Positions 52,062-60,391 of a stretch of 64,000 bases of DNA are shown here, in pieces. Below the pieces are notes generated by a model. It ran no database searches, was not told the DNA's origin, and was given only the letters and a program-made list of their open reading frames with translations. Both the position numbers and the translations under genes were made by a program. Source of the DNA: Burkholderiales bacterium (GTDB lineage: Bacteria; Pseudomonadota; Gammaproteobacteria; Burkholderiales; Burkholderiaceae_C); contig JACRAY010000015.1 of assembly GCA_016213325.1 (NCBI GenBank), forward strand, positions 62,001 through 126,000. Reading direction: 5' to 3'. Position 1 is the first letter of the stretch. Every line of letters begins with the position of its first letter.

Positions 52062-52427
52062 TTAAACCGAGAAGCTGGAGCCGCAACCGCAGGTGGTCTG
52101 CGCATTCGGGTTCTTGATGACGAACTGGGCGCCCTGCAGGTCTTCCTTGTAGTCGATCTCGGCGCCCACCAGGTACTGGTAGCTCAAGGCGTCGATCAGC
52201 AGCGACACGCCGTTCTTGGTCATCACGGTGTCGTCTTCGTTCGCGATCTCGTCGAACGTGAAGCCGTACTGGAAGCCCGAGCAGCCGCCACCCTGCACGA
52301 ACACGCGCAGCTTCAGCTCGGGGTTGCCTTCTTCGGCGATGAGGTCGGCCACCTTGGCCGCGGCGCTGTCGGTAAAGAGCAGCGGCTCGGGCATGGTGTT
52401 CTGGTGGTGTTCGGCAACGGCACTCAT
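52062..52427 (-). CDS. erpA: Iron-sulfur cluster insertion protein ErpA
   Basis: A 121-residue A-type carrier that passes 2Fe-2S or 4Fe-4S clusters to targets. The three conserved cysteines are in [10 protein letters not shown] and the final [10 protein letters not shown]. The N-terminal [20 protein letters not shown] is typical. The start MSAVAEHHQ precedes an alternative start at MPEPLLFTD. It is convergent with the M23 peptidase and follows bactofilin by 60 bases. Confidence 0.96.
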   Translation of the reverse strand: MSAVAEHHQNTMPEPLLFTDSAAAKVADLIAEEGNPELKLRVFVQGGGCSGFQYGFTFDEIANEDDTVMTKNGVSLLIDALSYQYLVGAEIDYKEDLQGAQFVIKNPNAQTTCGCGSSFSV

Positions 52428-52487
52428 TCGGGACGTACTCCTCGACAGGTTGCCACCATGGTACGCCAGCCTCGCGATTCGCGCGAC

Positions 52488-52886
52488 TCAGGCGCTCTTT
52501 GCCGCCAGCTTCAGTAAGGGCTTTTCGTCGGTACCCACCATCAGCGGCTTCAGCTGGCCGGAAATGACGGCTCCCTGGTGCATTTCAAGCGCCATGTAGG
52601 ACACGTCGCCCTCGATGCGGGCCTTGGGCTGCAGTTCCAGCAGTTCGCGCGCGACCACCGGACCGCGCACCGTGCCGTTGACGATCACGTGGTCGGCATG
52701 CACCTCGCCCTGCACCGTGGCGGCCTCGGAGATCACCAGCATGCTGGGCTTGTCCCCGCCGGACCGGATGTCGCCGAACACCTCGCCGTCGATGCGCAGG
52801 CCCTCGTCGAACCTGAGGTTGCCGTCGATGCGCGTGCCCTGGGCGATCAGGCTCTTGATGGGCGGTTGTGATTTCTTACCGAACAT
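52488..52886 (-). CDS. Bactofilin (polymer-forming cytoskeletal protein)
   Basis: A 132-residue bactofilin. The right-handed beta-helix core (about 15-115) shows repeating hydrophobic/Gly steps: IDGNLRFDEGLRIDGEVFGDI, AATVQGEVHADHVIVNGTVRGPVVA and ARIEGDVSYMALEMHQGAVISGQL. The N-terminal MFGKKSQPPIKSLI is the common basic start. Bactofilins polymerise without nucleotide and place murein enzymes. The M23 peptidase gene is close by, an arrangement seen in other bacteria. Confidence 0.94.
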   Translation of the reverse strand: MFGKKSQPPIKSLIAQGTRIDGNLRFDEGLRIDGEVFGDIRSGGDKPSMLVISEAATVQGEVHADHVIVNGTVRGPVVARELLELQPKARIEGDVSYMALEMHQGAVISGQLKPLMVGTDEKPLLKLAAKSA

Positions 52887-52913
52887 GGCTTGCTCCTGAC
52901 TTCAGTGGGATTC

Positions 52914-53624
52914 TCACAGGGAAATGGACTGCATGGCACGGGTGGCGGTGCCTTCCGTCACCTTGGCGGAGACATTTCGCACGATCGCCAGCGCCGGAAG
53001 GTCGACCATGCCTTCCATGCGCCGGTACTGGCGGAACTGCAGCGGCGTGGCGCCGCCCGGCAACTGCATGACCCAGGGCTTGCCGTCCACCGTGCCTGAA
53101 ATGCTCAGTTCGAGCTTGCCGTGGAACTCGGGTGCGTTCTTTACCGGCTGGATCACCAGCACCTGCCACTTCAGCTGGTTGCCCGAAGTCAGCACTTCGG
53201 CCTGCAGGCCACGGATGGCCACGCCCGCCCCGCCCGAAGCGGGGATGAGCTTCTCGAAGAAGCCCAGGTCGTCGCGCAGCGCGCGGTTCTCGGCTTCCAG
53301 TGTCTTGATCTGGGAGGCCAGCTTTTCCTGCGCCGCCTTTTCGGCGGTCATGAGGCTGCCCGAGGTGTTCATGGCCGACTGCGCCAGGTCCCTTTCCTGC
53401 CTGAGCTTGGCGACCTCGGTGCGCAGGCGCACCAGTTCCTCCTTGGCGCCCGTATCCAGGCCCGCAATGCCCTTGCCCAGCTCGAACGCCCACAGGCCGA
53501 TGGCGCCGCAGAAGCCCAGCACGATCGCCACCACCGCCCAGCGCAACGGCCACGGCATGGCGCTGCGCACCGCCATCCGCGGGGCGCTGATCGTGAGGCG
53601 GCGCCTCAGCAGTTTGAATCGCAT
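52914..53624 (-). CDS. DUF6776-type membrane-anchored coiled-coil protein
   Basis: A 236-residue protein with an N-terminal basic stretch (MRFKLLRRRLTISAPRM) and one membrane segment (about residues 27-50, LRWAVVAIVLGFCGAIGLWAF). A periplasmic coiled coil (TGAKEELVRLRTEVAKLRQE ... LASQIKTLEAENRALRDDL) and a beta-rich C-terminal domain follow. The domain family matches DUF6776, which is often beside bactofilins in betaproteobacteria; this family name is recalled, not searched. It lies 27 bases before bactofilin and 84 bases after rpsI. Confidence 0.85.
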   Translation of the reverse strand: MRFKLLRRRLTISAPRMAVRSAMPWPLRWAVVAIVLGFCGAIGLWAFELGKGIAGLDTGAKEELVRLRTEVAKLRQERDLAQSAMNTSGSLMTAEKAAQEKLASQIKTLEAENRALRDDLGFFEKLIPASGGAGVAIRGLQAEVLTSGNQLKWQVLVIQPVKNAPEFHGKLELSISGTVDGKPWVMQLPGGATPLQFRQYRRMEGMVDLPALAIVRNVSAKVTEGTATRAMQSISL

Positions 53625-53647
53625 GGGGTGTGATGCTGCCCCAGACG

Positions 53648-53684
53648 ACAAAGCCGCAGCAAGCGGAAACTTGTGCGGCTTTGT
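53648..53684 (-). terminator. Rho-independent terminator of the rplM-rpsI operon
   Basis: An 11-base perfect stem (ACAAAGCCGCA with TGCGGCTTTGT) with a 15-base loop lies just after the rpsI stop on the minus strand. The stem ends in TTTGT, a short U-rich tail. It separates rpsI from the DUF6776-bactofilin genes downstream. Confidence 0.75.
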
Positions 53685-53708
53685 GTCGGACGCAAGCCCG
53701 TGCAGCGA

Positions 53709-54101
53709 TTAACGCTTGGAGAACTGCTTGCGGCGGCGGGCAGAGTGCAGGCCCACCTTCTTGCGTTCCACTTCGCGGGCGTCACGCGTGACGTAGCCTG
53801 CGGCGGACAGCTGCGGCTTGAGCGCCGCGTCGTAATCGATCAGCGCGCGCGTGATGCCGTGGCGCACCGCGCCGGCCTGGCCGGATTCACCGCCGCCGTG
53901 CACGTTGCACTGGATGTCGAACGCCTCGACGTTGTTGGTAAGCACCAGCGGCTGCTTGGCGATCATGATCGAGGTCTGGCGGCCGAAGAACGCTTCGATG
54001 TCCTTGCCGTTGATCGTGATCTTGCCGGTGCCCTTCTTCAGGAAGACGCGGGCGACGCTGGACTTGCGGCGGCCGGTGCCATTGTTCCATTCACCGATCA
54101 T
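53709..54101 (-). CDS. rpsI: Ribosomal protein uS9
   Basis: A 130-residue small-subunit protein. The family C-terminus [23 protein letters not shown] is intact, ending SKR, whose arginine contacts P-site tRNA. The N-terminal [25 protein letters not shown] is typical. It overlaps rplM by ATGA and ends before the terminator hairpin. Confidence 0.98.
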   Translation of the reverse strand: MIGEWNNGTGRRKSSVARVFLKKGTGKITINGKDIEAFFGRQTSIMIAKQPLVLTNNVEAFDIQCNVHGGGESGQAGAVRHGITRALIDYDAALKPQLSAAGYVTRDAREVERKKVGLHSARRRKQFSKR

Positions 54102-54535
54102 GCTCGGATCTCCAGGGGCTTCGGTTGCTGCGCGGTATGCGGATGCTCGGCGCCGCCGTACACCTTGAGCTTCTTGATCATGGCGTAGCCGAGCGGGCCC
54201 TTGGGCAGCATGCCCTTGACGGCCTTCTCGAGCGCACGGCCGGGATGCTTGGCCTGCATTTCGCGGAAAGTCTGCGCCTTGATGCCGCCGGGGTAGCCGG
54301 TGTGGCGGTAGTACACCTTGTCCTGGTCCTTCGTGCCGGTGACACGAAGCCTGGAGGCGTTGATGACGACGATGAAGTCGCCGGTGTCGACGTGAGGCGT
54401 GTAAATGGCCTTGTGCTTGCCGCGCAGTCGGAGGGCAGCTTCGCTGGCAACCCGTCCGAGCACCTTGTCGGTGGCGTCAATCACAAACCATTCATGCTTC
54501 ACTTCAGCGGGCTTGGCGCTGAGGGTGGTGGTCAT
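54098..54535 (-). CDS. rplM: Ribosomal protein uL13
   Basis: A 145-residue large-subunit protein, slightly longer than the usual 142 because of a short N-terminal [12 protein letters not shown] extension. Conserved elements are [42 protein letters not shown] and GMLPKGPLG. It is the first gene of the rplM-rpsI operon. In E. coli, L13 represses this operon by binding its own leader RNA; the leader here has two hairpins that could serve the same role. Confidence 0.98.
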   Translation of the reverse strand: MTTTLSAKPAEVKHEWFVIDATDKVLGRVASEAALRLRGKHKAIYTPHVDTGDFIVVINASRLRVTGTKDQDKVYYRHTGYPGGIKAQTFREMQAKHPGRALEKAVKGMLPKGPLGYAMIKKLKVYGGAEHPHTAQQPKPLEIRA

Positions 54536-54615
54536 GAGTCTTCCTGGTTTGGCGGGCCCTTTTCTGCGGTCGGTTCTCCTCTGGTGGGAGACTCTTAGGC
54601 AGGCATTTGGACTGG

Positions 54616-54652
54616 TGCGCCCCTGGCGCATCCACAGCACCGGAGGTGCTGT
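54616..54652 (-). promoter_or_regulatory. Two tandem hairpins in the rplM leader
   Basis: On the minus strand the leader of rplM-rpsI contains ACAGCACC-TCC-GGTGCTGT, an 8-base stem with a 3-base loop. Four bases after it comes TGCGCC-AGG-GGCGCA, a 6-base stem with a 3-base loop. They lie about 80-120 bases before the rplM start and downstream of the -10 box, so they are transcribed. They are candidates for L13 autoregulation. Confidence 0.6.
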
Positions 54653-54694
54653 CCTATCTTCGCCGCGGGGCCACAAATCGCTGCGAAGCCCATG

Positions 54695-54700
54695 ATTATA
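54695..54700 (-). promoter_or_regulatory. -10 box of the rplM-rpsI promoter
   Basis: A perfect TATAAT on the minus strand lies ~160 bases before the rplM start and 30 bases before the divergent rlmJ start, the expected place. No good -35 hexamer is found 16-18 bases upstream; TTGATT is only 5 bases away and cannot serve. Confidence 0.65.
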
Positions 54701-54728
54701 CGAAAAATCAAGGACTTATGATGTTGGC

Positions 54729-55595
54729 ATGTTCTCGTACCGCCACGGCTTCCACGCCGGCAACCACGCCGACGTCCTGAAACACACGGTGCTGATCGCG
54801 GTGGTCAAGCACCTGACCGCCAAGGATTCCCCCCTGTCGGTCATCGACACCCACGCCGGGGCCGGGCTGTACCGGCTGGACGACGACTTCGCCGGCACCT
54901 CGGGCGAGGCGCTGGACGGCATCCACAAGCTGCGACAGGCCGTGGTCTCGGCCCCCCTGCTGCAGGACTACATCGAGCTGGTGGCCTCCTTCAACCGGCC
55001 CGGCGAGACACGCATCTACCCCGGCTCGCCGTTCGTGGTGCAGGCGCTGCTGCGCAAGGCCGCGCGCGACAAGCTCCACCTGTTCGAGATGCACCCCACT
55101 GACAGCAAGGCGCTGGCTGCCCACGTCGAGCAGTTGCAGGCGGGCAAGCAGGTGACCCAGCAGCGCGCCGACGGTTTCGAAAGCCTGAAGGCGCTGCTGC
55201 CGCCGCCGTCGCGGCGCGCCCTGGTGCTGGTGGACCCCAGTTACGAGATCAAGAGCGATTATTCGAAGGTGGTGGCGGCCCTGCAGGACAGCCTGAAGCG
55301 CTTTGCCACCGGGGTCTACATGGTGTGGTACCCCGTGATCCCCCGCCCCGAGGCGCACGACCTGCCGCGGCGGCTGAAGACGCTATCCAACAATGCCGGC
55401 AAGCCCTGGCTGCATGCCACGCTGAGCATCGGCCATGCCGAAGAGAAGAAGGAACGGCCCGGGCTGACCGCCAGCGGGGTGTTCATCGTCAACCCGCCCC
55501 ACACGGTGAAGGAGGGGCTGCAGGTGGCCTTGCCGGAGATGCTGGCCGTACTGGGGCGCGGCAAGGGCAAGGGCACGACGCTCGAGTCGTCTTAA
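54729..55595 (+). CDS. rlmJ: 23S rRNA adenine(2030)-N6-methyltransferase
   Basis: A 288-residue methyltransferase that modifies A2030 in 23S rRNA. The start MFSYRHGFHAGNHADVLKH is diagnostic of RlmJ. The SAM motif is VIDTHAGAGLY, and the catalytic loop DPSYE (near residue 174, equivalent to DPPYE) follows VLVLVD-type strands. It is divergent from rplM. Its stop overlaps the convergent CAP-protein gene by 4 bases. Confidence 0.95.
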   Translation: MFSYRHGFHAGNHADVLKHTVLIAVVKHLTAKDSPLSVIDTHAGAGLYRLDDDFAGTSGEALDGIHKLRQAVVSAPLLQDYIELVASFNRPGETRIYPGSPFVVQALLRKAARDKLHLFEMHPTDSKALAAHVEQLQAGKQVTQQRADGFESLKALLPPPSRRALVLVDPSYEIKSDYSKVVAALQDSLKRFATGVYMVWYPVIPRPEAHDLPRRLKTLSNNAGKPWLHATLSIGHAEEKKERPGLTASGVFIVNPPHTVKEGLQVALPEMLAVLGRGKGKGTTLESS

Positions 55596-56131
55596 CGCCG
55601 GCGCGCCAGCACCATCGTCCAGTACTCGCCGTAGTACGAGCCCGGCTTCTCGATGCAGGCCACGCCGATCTCGTTGTAGCTCGGGTCCATGATGTTCTTG
55701 CAGTGCCCCGGGCTGTCCATCCAGCCCTGCATGACGGTGCGGGTGGAGAACTGGCCGGCGGCAATGTTCTCGGCCACGCCGCGCCACTTGTAGCCCACGG
55801 CATCCACCCGGTGCTGCGCCTTCTGGCCGCGCAGGTTCTGGTGGTCGAAGTAGTTGTTCTCCGCCATGTCGGCCGAGTGGCCGGACGCGGCGCCCACCAG
55901 CTGGCTGTTCCAGTTGACCGCCTGGGCACTGCCGAAGGCTTGGCCGCCGCAGTTGTAGCCGCGCGAGCGGATTGTGTTCACCTGTTGCAGGATGGCTTCG
56001 CGCAGGGCCGGCTCCTGGCAGGGGCTGGCCTTGAAGATGCCGCCGGCGAGGGCGAAGGAATGGATGAGCATGGAGCCGGCTAGCACGGCAGCTGAGCGAG
56101 CAATCACTTTGGTCGGGTTCGTAGGACGCAT
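55592..56131 (-). CDS. Secreted CAP-domain (SCP/PR1) protein
   Basis: A 179-residue exported protein. The signal peptide covers about residues 9-30 (VIARSAAVLAGSMLIHSFALAGG). CAP features: histidines in SGHSADMAENNYFDH and SPGHCKNIMDPSYNEIGVA, the pair that usually coordinates metal, plus RGVAENIAAGQ and the final EYWTMVLARR. It is a single CAP domain of usual length (~130). The start lies inside an inverted repeat of the CGTAGGACGC type. Role unknown; the family binds lipid or cell-wall ligands. Confidence 0.92.
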   Translation of the reverse strand: MRPTNPTKVIARSAAVLAGSMLIHSFALAGGIFKASPCQEPALREAILQQVNTIRSRGYNCGGQAFGSAQAVNWNSQLVGAASGHSADMAENNYFDHQNLRGQKAQHRVDAVGYKWRGVAENIAAGQFSTRTVMQGWMDSPGHCKNIMDPSYNEIGVACIEKPGSYYGEYWTMVLARRR

Positions 56132-56160
56132 CCTGCATGGGACGCCCCCGGCGTCCTACG
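56120..56160. repeat. Inverted repeat CGTAGGACGC around the CAP-protein start
   Basis: CGTAGGACGC (56120-56129) and GCGTCCTACG (56151-56160) form a perfect 10-base inverted repeat with a 21-base spacer, straddling the start codon of the CAP-protein gene. It could be a hairpin in the 5' mRNA or a regulator site. The CGTAGGA core also occurs twice before the M23 peptidase. Confidence 0.5.
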
Positions 56161-56207
56161 GTTCCCCCGGCTGAGTAACAAAAGACTGACGAACATCAAG
56201 TTAACCG

Positions 56208-56221
56208 ACCGACCGGTCGGT
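56208..56221. promoter_or_regulatory. paaR box: PaaR-type (TetR family) operator upstream of paaA
   Basis: ACCGACC-GGTCGGT, a perfect 14-base palindrome, lies 22 bases before the paaA start, within a longer near-palindrome TTAACCGACC...GGTCGGTTAA. In betaproteobacteria the TetR-type PaaR represses paa genes at such ACCGACCGGTCGGT-like sites and is released by phenylacetyl-CoA (established for relatives). No paaR gene is in the window. Confidence 0.75.
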
Positions 56222-56242
56222 TAATGTGCTATTCTCGGCGCC

Positions 56243-57244
56243 ATGTACACCCAAGCCATGGACTTGCCCGACCCGTCGGCCAAGCTGCACGTGGTCGGAC
56301 AACCGGATGCCGCCCAGGCCGAGTTCGACCTGAAGATCGACGCCGACCGCAAGATCGAGCCGCAGGACTGGATGCCCGAGGCCTACCGCAAGACGCTGCT
56401 GAGGCAGATCAGCCAGCACGCGCACAGCGAAATCGTCGGCATGCAGCCCGAGGGCAACTGGATCTCGCGCGCGCCCTCGCTCAAGCGCAAGGCGATCCTG
56501 CTGGCCAAAGTGCAGGACGAAGGCGGCCACGGCCTGTACCTCTACAGCGCGGCCGAAACGCTGGGCCAGTCGCGCGACACCATGCTGGAGGCGCTGCACA
56601 GCGGCAAGGCCAAGTACAGCTCGATCTTCAACTACCCCACCCTGACCTGGGCCGACGTGGGCGTGATCGGCTGGCTGGTGGACGGCGCGGCGATCATGAA
56701 CCAGATCCCCATCTGCCGTTGCAGCTACGGCCCGTACGCCCGCGCCATGATCCGCATCTGCAAGGAAGAAAGCTTCCACCAGCGGCAGGGCTTCGAGAGC
56801 CTGCTCACGCAGATGAAGGGCACGCAGGCGCAGCGCGACATGGTGCAGGACGCGGTGAACCGCTGGTGGTGGCCGGTGCTCGCAATGTTCGGCCCGCCCG
56901 ACGCCGACAGCCCCAACAGCGCCAACAGCATGCGCTGGGGCATCAAGCGCATCTCCAACGACGACCTGCGCCAGAAGTTCGTGGACGCGACGATCCCGCA
57001 GGCGAAGATCCTCGGCGTCACGGTGCCCGACCCCGACCTGGAGTGGAACGAGCAGCGCGGCCACTACGACTACGGCGCGATCGACTGGGACGATTTCTGG
57101 GCCGTGGTCAACGGCAACGGCCCCTGCAACAAGGAGCGCCTGGCCACGCGCGTCAAGGCGCATGAAGACGGCCAGTGGGTGCGCGACGCCGCACTCGCCC
57201 ATGCGCGCAAGGTGATGGCACGCGAACTCAAGGAAGCAGCATGA
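56243..57244 (+). CDS. paaA: 1,2-phenylacetyl-CoA epoxidase, catalytic subunit PaaA
   Basis: A 333-residue di-iron oxygenase subunit that epoxidises the ring of phenylacetyl-CoA using the PaaABC(D)E complex. Ferritin-like metal helices show [17 protein letters not shown] and [17 protein letters not shown] (E, ExxH), with a second pair in [16 protein letters not shown]. The early segment [16 protein letters not shown] is family-specific. It is the first gene of the operon, with a PaaR-type box directly upstream. It overlaps paaB (ATGA). Confidence 0.97.
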   Translation: MYTQAMDLPDPSAKLHVVGQPDAAQAEFDLKIDADRKIEPQDWMPEAYRKTLLRQISQHAHSEIVGMQPEGNWISRAPSLKRKAILLAKVQDEGGHGLYLYSAAETLGQSRDTMLEALHSGKAKYSSIFNYPTLTWADVGVIGWLVDGAAIMNQIPICRCSYGPYARAMIRICKEESFHQRQGFESLLTQMKGTQAQRDMVQDAVNRWWWPVLAMFGPPDADSPNSANSMRWGIKRISNDDLRQKFVDATIPQAKILGVTVPDPDLEWNEQRGHYDYGAIDWDDFWAVVNGNGPCNKERLATRVKAHEDGQWVRDAALAHARKVMARELKEAA

Positions 57245-57534
57245 GCGATCCGAGGAACGAATGGCCGCTGTGGGAAGTCTTTGTCCGCAGCAAGCAGGGC
57301 CTGGAACACAAGCACTGCGGCAGCCTGCACGCCGCCGACGCGCCGCAGGCGCTGCAGATGGCGCGCGACGTCTACACGCGCCGCCAGGAAGGCGTGAGCA
57401 TCTGGGTGGTGCCGTCGGCTTCGATCACCGCCAGCTTGCCGGACGAAAAGGCCGAGCTGTTCGAGCCCATGGCCGACAAGATCTACCGGCACCCGACCTT
57501 CTACGAGATCCCCGACGAAGTGGGGCACATGTGA
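57241..57534 (+). CDS. paaB: 1,2-phenylacetyl-CoA epoxidase subunit PaaB
   Basis: A 97-residue small subunit that bridges PaaAC dimers. [46 protein letters not shown] is the diagnostic core. The start overlaps paaA by ATGA and its stop overlaps paaC by GTGA. Confidence 0.96.
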   Translation: MSDPRNEWPLWEVFVRSKQGLEHKHCGSLHAADAPQALQMARDVYTRRQEGVSIWVVPSASITASLPDEKAELFEPMADKIYRHPTFYEIPDEVGHM

Positions 57535-58298
57535 ACGCACCGGTCGACTACCTGCTGCAACTCGCGGACAACGCGCTGGTGCTGGGGCAGCGCAACGCCG
57601 AGTGGTGCGGCCACGGCCCGATCCTGGAAGAGGACATCGCGCTGGCCAACATCAGCCTGGACCTGGTCGGGCAGGCGCGACTGGTGTACCAGCACGCCGC
57701 TACGCTGATAGGCAACGGGGCGACCGAAGACACGCTCGCGTACTTCCGCGACGCGCACCAGTTCCGCAATCACACGATCGTGGAGCTGCCGCACCACGGC
57801 CCGCTGGCCCCGGGCGCGAAGGCCGACCGCGACTACGCGACGACCATCGTGCGCAATTTCCTGTACAGCGCGCTCATGGTGGCACTGTGGGACGCCCTGC
57901 AGCAATCGAAAGACGCACAGCTGGCCGCCATCGCCGCCAAGTCGCTGAAGGAAACGCGCTACCACCTGCGCCACGCGCGCGACTGGCTGGTGCGGCTGGG
58001 TGATGGCACCGACGAATCGCATGCGAAGGCGCAGGCTGCGTTGGACCACCTGATGCCGTACACGCAGGAATTCTGGACCGTGGCCGCGCAGGAAGCGGCG
58101 GCCGGGGTCGACCACGAGCAGCTGCGCGAAGCCTGGGAACGCGAAGTGCGCGAGGCCTGCGAGGAAGCGACGCTCACATTGCCGCAAGCGGCCGGCCACA
58201 TTCCGCGCGGCAAGGAAGGCCTGCACTCCGAACACCTGGGCTACGTGCTCGCCGAGATGCAGTCGCTGGCGCGGCAACACCCGGGCGCAACGTGGTGA
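57531..58298 (+). CDS. paaC: 1,2-phenylacetyl-CoA epoxidase structural subunit PaaC
   Basis: A 255-residue structural subunit. The GTG start ([44 protein letters not shown]) is set by a GTGA overlap with paaB. Its PaaA-binding helices are clear; it keeps the ferritin-like fold without the full set of iron ligands. The next gene, paaD, overlaps it by GTGA. Confidence 0.95.
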   Translation: MNAPVDYLLQLADNALVLGQRNAEWCGHGPILEEDIALANISLDLVGQARLVYQHAATLIGNGATEDTLAYFRDAHQFRNHTIVELPHHGPLAPGAKADRDYATTIVRNFLYSALMVALWDALQQSKDAQLAAIAAKSLKETRYHLRHARDWLVRLGDGTDESHAKAQAALDHLMPYTQEFWTVAAQEAAAGVDHEQLREAWEREVREACEEATLTLPQAAGHIPRGKEGLHSEHLGYVLAEMQSLARQHPGATW

Positions 58299-58792
58299 CC
58301 GTTGCCGGGCGCGCCTGGGAACTGCTGGAGCAGGTGCCGGACCCCGAAATCCCGGTGGTCAGCATCCGCGAGCTCGGCATCCTGCGCGAGGTGAACGAGG
58401 GCGCCGACGGTGAGCTCGAAGTCGTGATCACGCCCACCTACAGCGGCTGCCCGGCCATGGACCAGATCGAGCACGACGTGCGCGCGCTGCTCGACGCGCA
58501 TCGCATCCGCGCCCGTGTTGTGACGCGCCTCGCCCCGGCATGGACCACCGACTGGATCACGGCGCAGGCGCGCGACAAGCTGCGCAGCTACGGCATCGCC
58601 CCGCCGCACACGACGGCGGCGCAGAACGTCGTGCAGCTCTCGCGCCGCAAGCCCGCCGCCGAGCCGGTGCCTTGCCCGCAATGCGGCTCGCTGGACACCA
58701 CCGAGACTTCGCATTTCGGCTCCACCACCTGCAAGGCGCTGTACAAGTGCCTCTCGTGCCTGGAACCGTTCGACCACTTCAAGCCTTACTGA
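58295..58792 (+). CDS. paaD: Phenylacetate-CoA oxygenase assembly protein PaaD
   Basis: A 165-residue protein of the MIP18/SufT type. The N-terminal half WELLEQVPDPEIPVVSIRELGILRE and TYSGCPAMDQIEHD match the family. The C-terminal half is a zinc ribbon (CPQCGSLDTTET ... CLSCLEPFDHF) typical of PaaD. It is thought to mature the iron or iron-sulfur site of the epoxidase complex. The GTG start overlapping paaC is chosen; the preceding GTG three bases earlier is also possible. Confidence 0.94.
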   Translation: MTVAGRAWELLEQVPDPEIPVVSIRELGILREVNEGADGELEVVITPTYSGCPAMDQIEHDVRALLDAHRIRARVVTRLAPAWTTDWITAQARDKLRSYGIAPPHTTAAQNVVQLSRRKPAAEPVPCPQCGSLDTTETSHFGSTTCKALYKCLSCLEPFDHFKPY

Positions 58793-58796
58793 CGCC

Positions 58797-59285
58797 GTGT
58801 TCCACCTCGCGCAGGCCAACGTGGCGTATGCATTGGGCGGGCCCGAAGACCCCGTGATGGCGGAATTCAACGCGCGCCTCGACGAGATCAACACGCTGGC
58901 CGATGCCAGCCCGGGCTTCGTCTGGCGCTACGTCACCGACAGCCGCGACCCTGCGCAGCGCGAGTTCGCGGATGCGCGCGTGCTGTTCAACATGAGCGTG
59001 TGGGAAAGCATGGAGGCGCTGCGCGCCTACGCCTACCGCACCCAGCACGGCAAGGTGTTCGCCGCACGCCGGAAGTGGTTCGCTGACTGGAAGGAAAGCG
59101 CCGCGCAGGTGCCCGAACTCGCTGGCATGGCGCCGGTCGCGCTGTGGTGGATTCGCGCCGGCGAGACGCCCGCGCCGCAGGAAGGCACCCGGCGCCTGCG
59201 CCTGCTGGGCCAGAAGGGCCCGCATGCGGAGGCCTTCACTTTCAAAGAGATGTTTTCACCCGAGGGAGCGCCGATCGAGCGCTAG
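58797..59285 (+). CDS. DUF3291-family protein embedded in the paa operon
   Basis: A 162-residue protein that starts with GTG 4 bases after paaD. The DUF3291 core is visible: FHLAQANVAYALGGPEDPVMAEFNARLDEINTLADASPGFVWRY, then FNMSVWESMEALRAYAYRTQHGKVFAARRKWFADW and a tail with APVALWWIRAGETPAPQEG. The fold is a ferredoxin-like ABM type. No residue suggests a metal or redox cofactor. It sits between paaD and paaE, where no gene is present in the E. coli operon, so a small helper, heme-linked or detoxification role for the epoxide/CoA-ester is possible. Function unknown. Confidence 0.88.
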   Translation: MFHLAQANVAYALGGPEDPVMAEFNARLDEINTLADASPGFVWRYVTDSRDPAQREFADARVLFNMSVWESMEALRAYAYRTQHGKVFAARRKWFADWKESAAQVPELAGMAPVALWWIRAGETPAPQEGTRRLRLLGQKGPHAEAFTFKEMFSPEGAPIER

Positions 59286-59294
59286 ACCGACACC

Positions 59295-60380
59295 ATGGCC
59301 CTGCACTTCCACTCCCTGCCGGTCAAGCGTTTCACGCCCGACGCCGCCGGTTCCGCCGCCATCACGTTCCAGGTGCCCCAGGACCTGCGCCGCGAGTTCG
59401 ACTTCAAGCCGGGCCAGTTCCTCACCCTGCGCGCCACCATCGACGGCCAGGACGTGCGCCGCAACTATTCGATCTGCAGCCCGCACGCGCGCTACGCCGC
59501 GCACGGCGAGATCGACGTCGGCATCAAGCCGATGGAAGGCGGCCTCTTTTCGCGCTGGGCGGTGGGCAACCTGCGCGAAGGGTCCATGGCCGACGTGATG
59601 CCGCCCGACGGCCGCTTCACGCCGCGCCTGCAGGGCAAGGTGCACCGCGTCGGCTTCGCGGCCGGCTCCGGCATCACGCCCATCCTGTCGATCATGACGA
59701 CCACGCTGGCCGAGGAGCCCGGGTCGAGCTTCACGCTGGTGTACTCGAACCAGCGCACCAGCAGCATCATGTTCAACGAGGTGCTGCAGGACCTGAAGGA
59801 CCAGTACCCCACGCGCGTGACGCTGGTGCACCTGCTGTCGCGCCAGCCGCAGGAGGTGGACCTGCTGAACGGCCGCCTCGACCACGACAAGGTGGGCGAA
59901 CTGCTGGAGACGCTGATCCCGGTGGCGTCCATCGACGAGGCGTTCATCTGCGGCCCCGAGGCGATGATCACCGGCTGCGAGCGTGCGCTGCTGGCGGGCG
60001 GCCTCGCGCACGAGAAGATCCATGCCGAGCGCTTCGTGGTGCCCGGTGCGCCGCCGGCCAGGCCGCGCGTGGTGGGCGAAGCGCCGGCGGTGCATGGCGA
60101 CTCGCACCAGCTGGAGATCGTGCTCGACGGCAAGGTGCACCACCTGCACATGGGCGCTGACGAGAGCGTGCTGGACGTGGCGCTGGACGCCGGGCTCGAC
60201 CTGCCCTATTCGTGCAAGGGCGGCGTGTGCTGCACCTGCCGCGCCCGCGTGCTCGAAGGCGAGGTGCGGATGGAGAAGAACTACACACTGGAAGCCGCCG
60301 AGATGCAGCGCGGCTTCGTGCTCACCTGCCAGTCGCGGCCGGTGACGAGGAAGGTCGTGGTGAGTTACGACGACCGCTAG
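59295..60380 (+). CDS. paaE: 1,2-phenylacetyl-CoA epoxidase reductase subunit PaaE
   Basis: A 361-residue reductase that passes electrons from NADPH to the PaaA di-iron site. The FAD domain has RRNYSICSP (residues 55-63); the NAD domain has GFAAGSGITPILS (near 122) and FICGPEAM. The plant-type 2Fe-2S domain is C-terminal with Cys307, Cys312, Cys315 and Cys345 (PYSCKGGVCCTCRA, then LTCQSRP). It is the last subunit gene; PaaF-K and PaaZ are not in the window, so ring cleavage and beta-oxidation genes lie elsewhere. Confidence 0.96.
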   Translation: MALHFHSLPVKRFTPDAAGSAAITFQVPQDLRREFDFKPGQFLTLRATIDGQDVRRNYSICSPHARYAAHGEIDVGIKPMEGGLFSRWAVGNLREGSMADVMPPDGRFTPRLQGKVHRVGFAAGSGITPILSIMTTTLAEEPGSSFTLVYSNQRTSSIMFNEVLQDLKDQYPTRVTLVHLLSRQPQEVDLLNGRLDHDKVGELLETLIPVASIDEAFICGPEAMITGCERALLAGGLAHEKIHAERFVVPGAPPARPRVVGEAPAVHGDSHQLEIVLDGKVHHLHMGADESVLDVALDAGLDLPYSCKGGVCCTCRARVLEGEVRMEKNYTLEAAEMQRGFVLTCQSRPVTRKVVVSYDDR

Positions 60381-60391
60381 GCGGCTCACCG

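Noticed and set aside
54706..54711. TTGATT as the -35 box of the rplM promoter
   Set aside because: It lies only 5 bases from the TATAAT, far short of the 16-18 needed.
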